From Blastocatellia bacterium (lineage in GTDB: Bacteria; Acidobacteriota; Blastocatellia; UBA7656): DNA of 64,000 nucleotides. Positions 59,525 through 64,000 of the stretch are shown here, piece after piece. Positions within the stretch are counted from its first letter, which is position 1, and each line of letters opens with the position of its first letter. The notes beneath the pieces were generated by a model. That model did no database searches. It was not told where the DNA came from and saw only the letters and a program-made list of their open reading frames with translations. The position numbers were made by a program, and so were the translations under genes. The stretch covers positions 1 through 64,000 of the forward strand of contig DATENM010000081.1 of NCBI GenBank assembly GCA_035275065.1, read 5' to 3'.

Positions 59525-61343
59525 CCGCCGGGCCTCGCAGCGCCCGCCGCCAGCGCATCACTGAATCAATGATGACAATCACCACACAGGTCATCATGAT
59601 GGCCGTCAGTGCCGTGTTCAGGTAGCCGCGAAAGGCGGTCTCCGGCTTCAAGGTCTCGCGCCAGAAGTTGTCGAAGATCGAGCGCCAGCCGGCGGTCAGC
59701 GTCGTTGTCGCGACGAAGACCAGCGGCGTGATCGTCACCCAGGCATAACGCGCCCGGCCCATATTGATAATCACCGTCGTGCCGACGCAGAGCGCAATCA
59801 CCGCGAGCAACTGGTTGGCAATGCCAAACATCGGCCAGATGGTTGACACAGAGCCCGTGCGAATGAAGTAAGTCCAGCCAAAGACCACCAGCAACGAGGT
59901 GAAGATCGCGCCCGGCATCCAGTCGGGCCGCTCCAGTCGCTTATCCAGCCGGCCCATGAATTCGCCGACGCAGAAGCGTGCCACCCGTGTCCCCGCGTCA
60001 ATCGTCGTCAAGATGAACAGCGCCTCGAACATGATGGCGAAGTGATACCAGTACTTCATCAGCCCGCGCATGCCCGGCAGAGCCGAGAAGATCTGCGCGA
60101 TGCCGACCGCAAGCGTCACCGCGCCGCCTGTGCGACCGCGCAGGTTCTTTTCGCCGGTCTCCTGGGTCAGCTCTTCGAGCTTCTGTTCGTGCAGGTCGAA
60201 GCCTTCGACGCTGTGCGTTTCGACGAACGCCGAGTAATCGGTGCGGGCGCGGTCAATGTTGATCGAGAAGTAATCGCCGGGCAGCAGCGAGGTTGCCGCG
60301 ACCAGCGCGACGACGCCGACCAGCCCTTCCAACAGCATCGAGCCGTAGCCGATCATGCGCGCGTCGGTCTCTTTATCCATCATCTTCGGCGTTGTCCCCG
60401 AGCTGATGAGCGAATGAAAACCGGAAATCGCGCCGCAGGCAATCGTGATGAAGACGAAGGGGAAGAGCTTGCCGGGAATGATTGGCCCGCCGCCGGCGAC
60501 GAAGGGCGTGGCCGCCGGCATTTGCAAATGCGGCGCGACGAAGATGACGCCGATGATCAGAAACGCGACCGTGCCGAGCTTCATGAAAGAGCTAAGGTAA
60601 TCGCGCGGCGCGAGCAACATCCACACCGGCAGCACCGAGGCGATGAAGCCATAAGCCGCCATCATGTAGGTGATCGTCGTCTCGGAAAAGGTGAACGACG
60701 AGGCAAGCGAGCTTTCGGCGATGCGTCCGCCGGCGATCACCGCAAAGAACAATCCGATGACGCCAATGATCGTCGCCTCGCGGATGCGCCCCTTGCGGAA
60801 GCGGTACATATACCATCCCATAAACAACGCCAACGGGATTGTGAAGCCGACAGTAAATGTCCCCCAGGGACTTTCGCCCAGCGCCTTGACGACGACCAGT
60901 CCCAGGCCGGCCAGCGCGATGACGACGATGAACAAGATAGCGATGCCCGTCAGCACGCCTGAAAGCGGGCTGATTTCGGTGCGGGCGATTTCGGCAAGCG
61001 ACTTCCCTTTGCGGCGCACAGAGGCGACGAGAATCACAAAGTCATGGACGGCGCCGCCGAGTGTGACGCCGATCACCAGCCAGAGCAATCCCGGAAGGAA
61101 GCCGAACTGTGCCGCCAGCACCGGCCCGACCAGCGGCCCTGCGCCCGATATCGCCGCGAAGTGATGGCCAAACAACACCCACTTGTTCGTCGGAAAGTAG
61201 TTGTGCCCATCATTCATCGTGTGCGCGGGCATCTCCCGCGTATCGTCAAGCGCCAGCACCCGCGCCGCGATAAAGGCGCTGTAATAGCGGTAAGCGATAG
61301 CCAGCACACAGAGCACGCCGATCATTATGGGAAGTGCGCTCAT
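59490..61343 (-). CDS. cstA: Carbon starvation protein A (peptide/pyruvate transporter)
   Basis: A 617-residue protein with ~16 membrane segments. Motifs: GHHFAAISGAGPLVGPVLAA, the CstA hallmark, and VSTIWPMFGIANQLLAVIAL toward the end. CstA imports peptides or pyruvate when carbon is scarce. GGAG nine bases before ATG 61343 fixes the start, and a frame to 61412 runs through a heptamer repeat. It is flanked by a 91-bp inverted repeat upstream. Confidence 0.95.
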   Translation of the reverse strand: MSALPIMIGVLCVLAIAYRYYSAFIAARVLALDDTREMPAHTMNDGHNYFPTNKWVLFGHHFAAISGAGPLVGPVLAAQFGFLPGLLWLVIGVTLGGAVHDFVILVASVRRKGKSLAEIARTEISPLSGVLTGIAILFIVVIALAGLGLVVVKALGESPWGTFTVGFTIPLALFMGWYMYRFRKGRIREATIIGVIGLFFAVIAGGRIAESSLASSFTFSETTITYMMAAYGFIASVLPVWMLLAPRDYLSSFMKLGTVAFLIIGVIFVAPHLQMPAATPFVAGGGPIIPGKLFPFVFITIACGAISGFHSLISSGTTPKMMDKETDARMIGYGSMLLEGLVGVVALVAATSLLPGDYFSINIDRARTDYSAFVETHSVEGFDLHEQKLEELTQETGEKNLRGRTGGAVTLAVGIAQIFSALPGMRGLMKYWYHFAIMFEALFILTTIDAGTRVARFCVGEFMGRLDKRLERPDWMPGAIFTSLLVVFGWTYFIRTGSVSTIWPMFGIANQLLAVIALCVGTTVIINMGRARYAWVTITPLVFVATTTLTAGWRSIFDNFWRETLKPETAFRGYLNTALTAIMMTCVVIVIIDSVMRWRRALRGPAVMTAPATQAGD

Positions 61344-61360
61344 CCGGGTCTCCTCAAGCG

Positions 61361-61451
61361 ATTTTGGATTTTGGATTTTGGATTTTGGATTGGCAGATTG
61401 AGGCTTTGGCATTGTCCCTCAATCCAAAATCCAAAATCCAAAATCCAAAAT
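61361..61451. repeat. Heptamer (TTTGGAT) inverted repeat upstream of cstA
   Basis: 31-bp perfect arms at 61361-61391 and 61421-61451, each made of about four TTTGGAT/ATCCAAA heptamers, around a 29-bp loop. It would form a long hairpin in the cstA leader. Confidence 0.93.
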
Positions 61452-61546
61452 TCCTCATGTTGCAATCCAATTTGAAATGGTGGCGTAGAGATGCGCAAGG
61501 ATGCTAAGCGATGCCCGCGCCGACTGTCAACGCAAGCGTTCGCGCC

Positions 61547-61583
61547 AAAAAAATGAGGCTGACCGTCGGTGACGGCCAGCCTC
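61547..61583 (-). terminator. Terminator of the repeat-rich surface protein gene
   Basis: On the minus strand GAGGCTGGCCGTC pairs with GACGGTCAGCCTC (one G-T pair), loop ACC, followed by ATTTTTTT. It lies ~32 bp after the stop at 61615, in the correct orientation for the large minus-strand gene. Confidence 0.9.
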
Positions 61584-61614
61584 GCTGGTTTATGCTGCTA
61601 GTGCCTTGCGAGCG

Positions 61615-64000
61615 TCAGGGTTTAGCCACTTTCGTAGCGACCGGACACACGCAGGTATTGTTTGCCATGTTCTGATCGGTGATGGTGCAGGTCGTCAAGT
61701 TGGCAATGATCACGGTCGCCGTGCCGCGCTTCACGGCCATATCGGCAGTGATCTTGACCCTGCGATTGCCCTTGCTGTGGTCGAAGGACACTATGCAGCC
61801 GCGCACCGTCAAAGTGGCCGTGCCGGTAGCGATGACCACGCCGTTGCAGCAGAACTGGTAATCGCCCGTCTGCGCATCGAATAGGCAGACATTGCCGGGG
61901 TTCGACTCATCCTGTAGACAGCCCGTCCAGACGCGCACCGCGAACGAGCAGGTCGCCGTGTTGCCCGAAGCGTCGGTCGCCGTGCAGGTCACGCTCGTCG
62001 TCCCTGTCGCGAAGACCGACCCTGAAGGCGGCACACACGCTACCGTCGCCCCCGGACAGTTATCCGAAATCGCCGGCGTCGCGTAGGTCACCGTCTGCGT
62101 CGTCGTGGTCGGGCAGGTGATCGGCGTCACCGTGCTGATCGCCGCCGGACAACCGTTGGTGAAGACTGGCGGTTGTGTGTCGTTGACCTTCACTGTGAAG
62201 CTGCACGTCGAGTCAGGCGCAACCCCATTGCTCGCCGTACACATCACCGTCGTCATGCCCACGGGGAAGCTCGACCCCGAAGGCGGCGTGCAGGTCACCG
62301 TCGGCGTCGGGACGCCGGTCGCCGTCACGTTAAAGGTGACATTGGCGGCGCACGAGCCGGCGGCGGCGCTGGCGACCACAGGGCTGGTCGGGCAGGTGAT
62401 CGTCGGCGCAATGCCGATCTGAATCGTCACGTTGGCGAACGAGCTCGGACACGGCGGGTTCGAGATCGTCCAGCGCAGCACGATCTGGCCGGTGCCCGTC
62501 AGGTGTGTGAACGTCGCATTGGGCGTCGAAGCGTTCGGGTTGAACGTACCGGTGGCGCCCGCCGTCACAATCGTCCACTGGCCGGTGCCGCTGGTCGGCG
62601 TGTTACCGCCGAGGCCGGCAGTCGTGCCGCCCGGCGCGATGGTCTGATTCGGCCCGGCAGTCGCCGTCGTCGGCGGCTGCGTGATGGTAATCACCACATC
62701 AGCCGTGGCATTCGAACAAGGCGCGTTCGATACCGTCCAGCGCAGGGTGATCGGCCCGCTACCGCCCGTATGCGTAAACGTCGCGTTGGGCGTCGAAGCA
62801 TTCGGGTTGAAGGTGCCGGTGCCGCCGCCCTGGATTGACCAAACGCCGGTCGCGCCACCCGCCGGCGTGTTGCCGCCGAGGCCCGTTGTCGTGCCGTTTG
62901 CGCAGACGGTCTGGTTCGAGCCGGCTGAAGCCGTCGGCTGCTGCTTGACGGTGATGGTCACCTCTGCGAATGAGTCAGGACACGACCCACTTGAGATGGT
63001 CCATCGCAGCACGAAAGTGCCTGCGCCGCTTGTCGAGGTGAAGGTCGCGCCCGGCGTGTTAGCGTTCGGGTTGAAGGTGCCGGTGCCGCCGCTCTGAATT
63101 GACCAAACGCCCATGCCGCTCGAAGGCGTGTTGCCGCCGAGACTCGCAGTTGCGCTGGTTTCACAGATCGTCTGCGGTCCACCCACCTTCGCCACGGTCG
63201 GCGACTGCGAGATGGTGATCGTCAATTCAGCGAACGAATCGGGACACGGCGCATTGGAGATCGTCCACCTCAACACGATTGGCCCGCTGCCGCCAGTGTG
63301 GGTGAAGGTCGCGCCCGGCGTGTTAGCATTCGGGTTGAAGATGCCGGTGCCGCCGCTCTGCACTGTCCACATGCCCGTGCCACTGGTCGGCGTGTTGCCG
63401 CCCAGGCTCGAAGTCGTGCTCAACGCGCAGATGCTCTGATTCGAGCCGACCGTCGCCGTCGTCGGTGACTGCGAGATGGTGATCGTCAATTCAGCGAACG
63501 AATCGGGACACGGCGCATTGGAGATCGTCCACCTCAACACGATTGGCCCGCTGCCGCCAGTGTGGGTGAAGGTCGCGCCCGGCGTCGCGGCGTTCGGGTT
63601 GAAGATGCCTGTGCCGCCGCTTTGCACTGTCCATATGCCCATGCCACTGGTCGGCGTATTGCCGCCCAGGCTCGAAGTCGTGCCCAGCGCGCAGACGCCC
63701 TGATTCGAGCCGACCTTTGCCGTTGTCGGCGGCTGCGTGACCGTAATAACCACATCAGCGGACGAGCTGGCGCAAGGCGAACTCGAAATCGTCCACCTGA
63801 GCGTGATCATGCCGGTCCCACCGGTGTGGGTGAAGGTCGCGCCCGGCGTGTTAGCATTCGGGTTGAAGGTGCCGGTCGCGCCTGCCGTGACAATCGTCCA
63901 CATTCCCGTACCACTGGTCGGCGTGTTGCCGCCGAGCGCGGCCGTCGTGCTGCCGGCGCAAATCGTCTGCGGGCCGCCCGCGGTTGCCGGCGTCGGCGAC
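61615..64000 (-). CDS. Large surface/secreted protein with 88-residue repeats and HYR domains (partial)
   Basis: The open frame runs off the right edge; at least 794 residues are visible, including the C terminus. Six tandem units of ~88 residues (264 bp) carry GGNTPTSGxGxW and NPNAxTPGATFTHTGG and end SFAELTITISQ; the DNA of the units near 63203 and 63467 is almost identical. Two HYR domains follow (ITCPTSPVVA..., and CPAAISTVTPITCP...), with paired Cys typical of that family. The C terminus is a Cys-rich ~110-residue region ending CVCPVATKVAKP. Likely an adhesin or other extracellular scaffold; no LPxTG or PEP-CTERM end is seen. The 5' part is missing. Confidence 0.85.
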   Translation of the reverse strand, partial: SPTPATAGGPQTICAGSTTAALGGNTPTSGTGMWTIVTAGATGTFNPNANTPGATFTHTGGTGMITLRWTISSSPCASSSADVVITVTQPPTTAKVGSNQGVCALGTTSSLGGNTPTSGMGIWTVQSGGTGIFNPNAATPGATFTHTGGSGPIVLRWTISNAPCPDSFAELTITISQSPTTATVGSNQSICALSTTSSLGGNTPTSGTGMWTVQSGGTGIFNPNANTPGATFTHTGGSGPIVLRWTISNAPCPDSFAELTITISQSPTVAKVGGPQTICETSATASLGGNTPSSGMGVWSIQSGGTGTFNPNANTPGATFTSTSGAGTFVLRWTISSGSCPDSFAEVTITVKQQPTASAGSNQTVCANGTTTGLGGNTPAGGATGVWSIQGGGTGTFNPNASTPNATFTHTGGSGPITLRWTVSNAPCSNATADVVITITQPPTTATAGPNQTIAPGGTTAGLGGNTPTSGTGQWTIVTAGATGTFNPNASTPNATFTHLTGTGQIVLRWTISNPPCPSSFANVTIQIGIAPTITCPTSPVVASAAAGSCAANVTFNVTATGVPTPTVTCTPPSGSSFPVGMTTVMCTASNGVAPDSTCSFTVKVNDTQPPVFTNGCPAAISTVTPITCPTTTTQTVTYATPAISDNCPGATVACVPPSGSVFATGTTSVTCTATDASGNTATCSFAVRVWTGCLQDESNPGNVCLFDAQTGDYQFCCNGVVIATGTATLTVRGCIVSFDHSKGNRRVKITADMAVKRGTATVIIANLTTCTITDQNMANNTCVCPVATKVAKP

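Noticed and set aside
60042..60962. 306-residue plus-strand open frame
   Set aside because: Antisense to cstA; the protein is Asp/Arg/Gln-rich without domains.

Overview
The window looks like a chromosomal segment of an Acidobacteriota bacterium, most likely class Blastocatellia. This is inferred from the GC-rich, densely packed coding, the long ADOP-type orphan permease, the triple fusion of complex I subunits B, C and D, and many dispersed palindromic intergenic repeats. I could not run a phylogenetic check.

Layout. 1-1330 is the edge of a mobile region: the tail of an IS110-type transposase, then a tyrosine integrase of visibly lower GC, lying against a tRNA-Cys/tRNA-Gly pair. 1.6-7 kb is housekeeping (rimI, tsaB, phosphofructokinase, mutS). 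7.1-9.5 kb is a lectin/phospholipase C-like protein of atypical composition. 9.9-13.4 kb holds small-metabolism and hypothetical genes (FmdE-like, MDMPI-like, TIGR04283 glycosyltransferase, PQ-loop protein).

13.75-19.3 kb is the most interesting region. It encodes a 1027-residue TPR plus sigma-54 activator with no receiver domain. Downstream lie three near-identical 17-bp palindromes, a textbook -24/-12 promoter, a 39-residue peptide gene built from an exact 36-bp tandem repeat, a second 27-residue peptide gene, a strong hairpin terminator and an MFS transporter. I read this as a self-contained sigma-54-controlled peptide system of unknown purpose. An orphan ADOP permease follows.

21.9-26.2 kb is a complete stressosome-type module (RsbR, RsbS, RsbT, an ATPase-SpoIIE phosphatase fusion, and a histidine kinase carrying an N-terminal RsbT-like domain). 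It is followed by a csbD gene with its own sigma-54-like promoter, linking the area to stress response. 27-42 kb mixes membrane and transport genes (CorA, TrkA), cysteine dioxygenase, a molybdopterin oxidoreductase with a fused FeS/NrfD partner, a response regulator, an FHA-GGDEF protein and ribA.

42.3-49.9 kb is a minus-strand respiratory cluster: nuoBCD (fused), nuoE, nuoF, a HicB-like gene, nuoG, nuoI and two ferredoxins. It encodes the peripheral arm of complex I, and no membrane-arm gene is visible. 50-61 kb carries DinB-like, YjbQ, RarA, a five-gene Lol-like lipoprotein export operon (lipoprotein, permease, ATPase, small membrane protein, LolA-like), a NUDIX/metallo-beta-lactamase fusion, a DUF104/VapC toxin-antitoxin pair, a P-loop kinase and CstA. 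The window ends inside a large surface protein with 88-residue tandem repeats and HYR domains.
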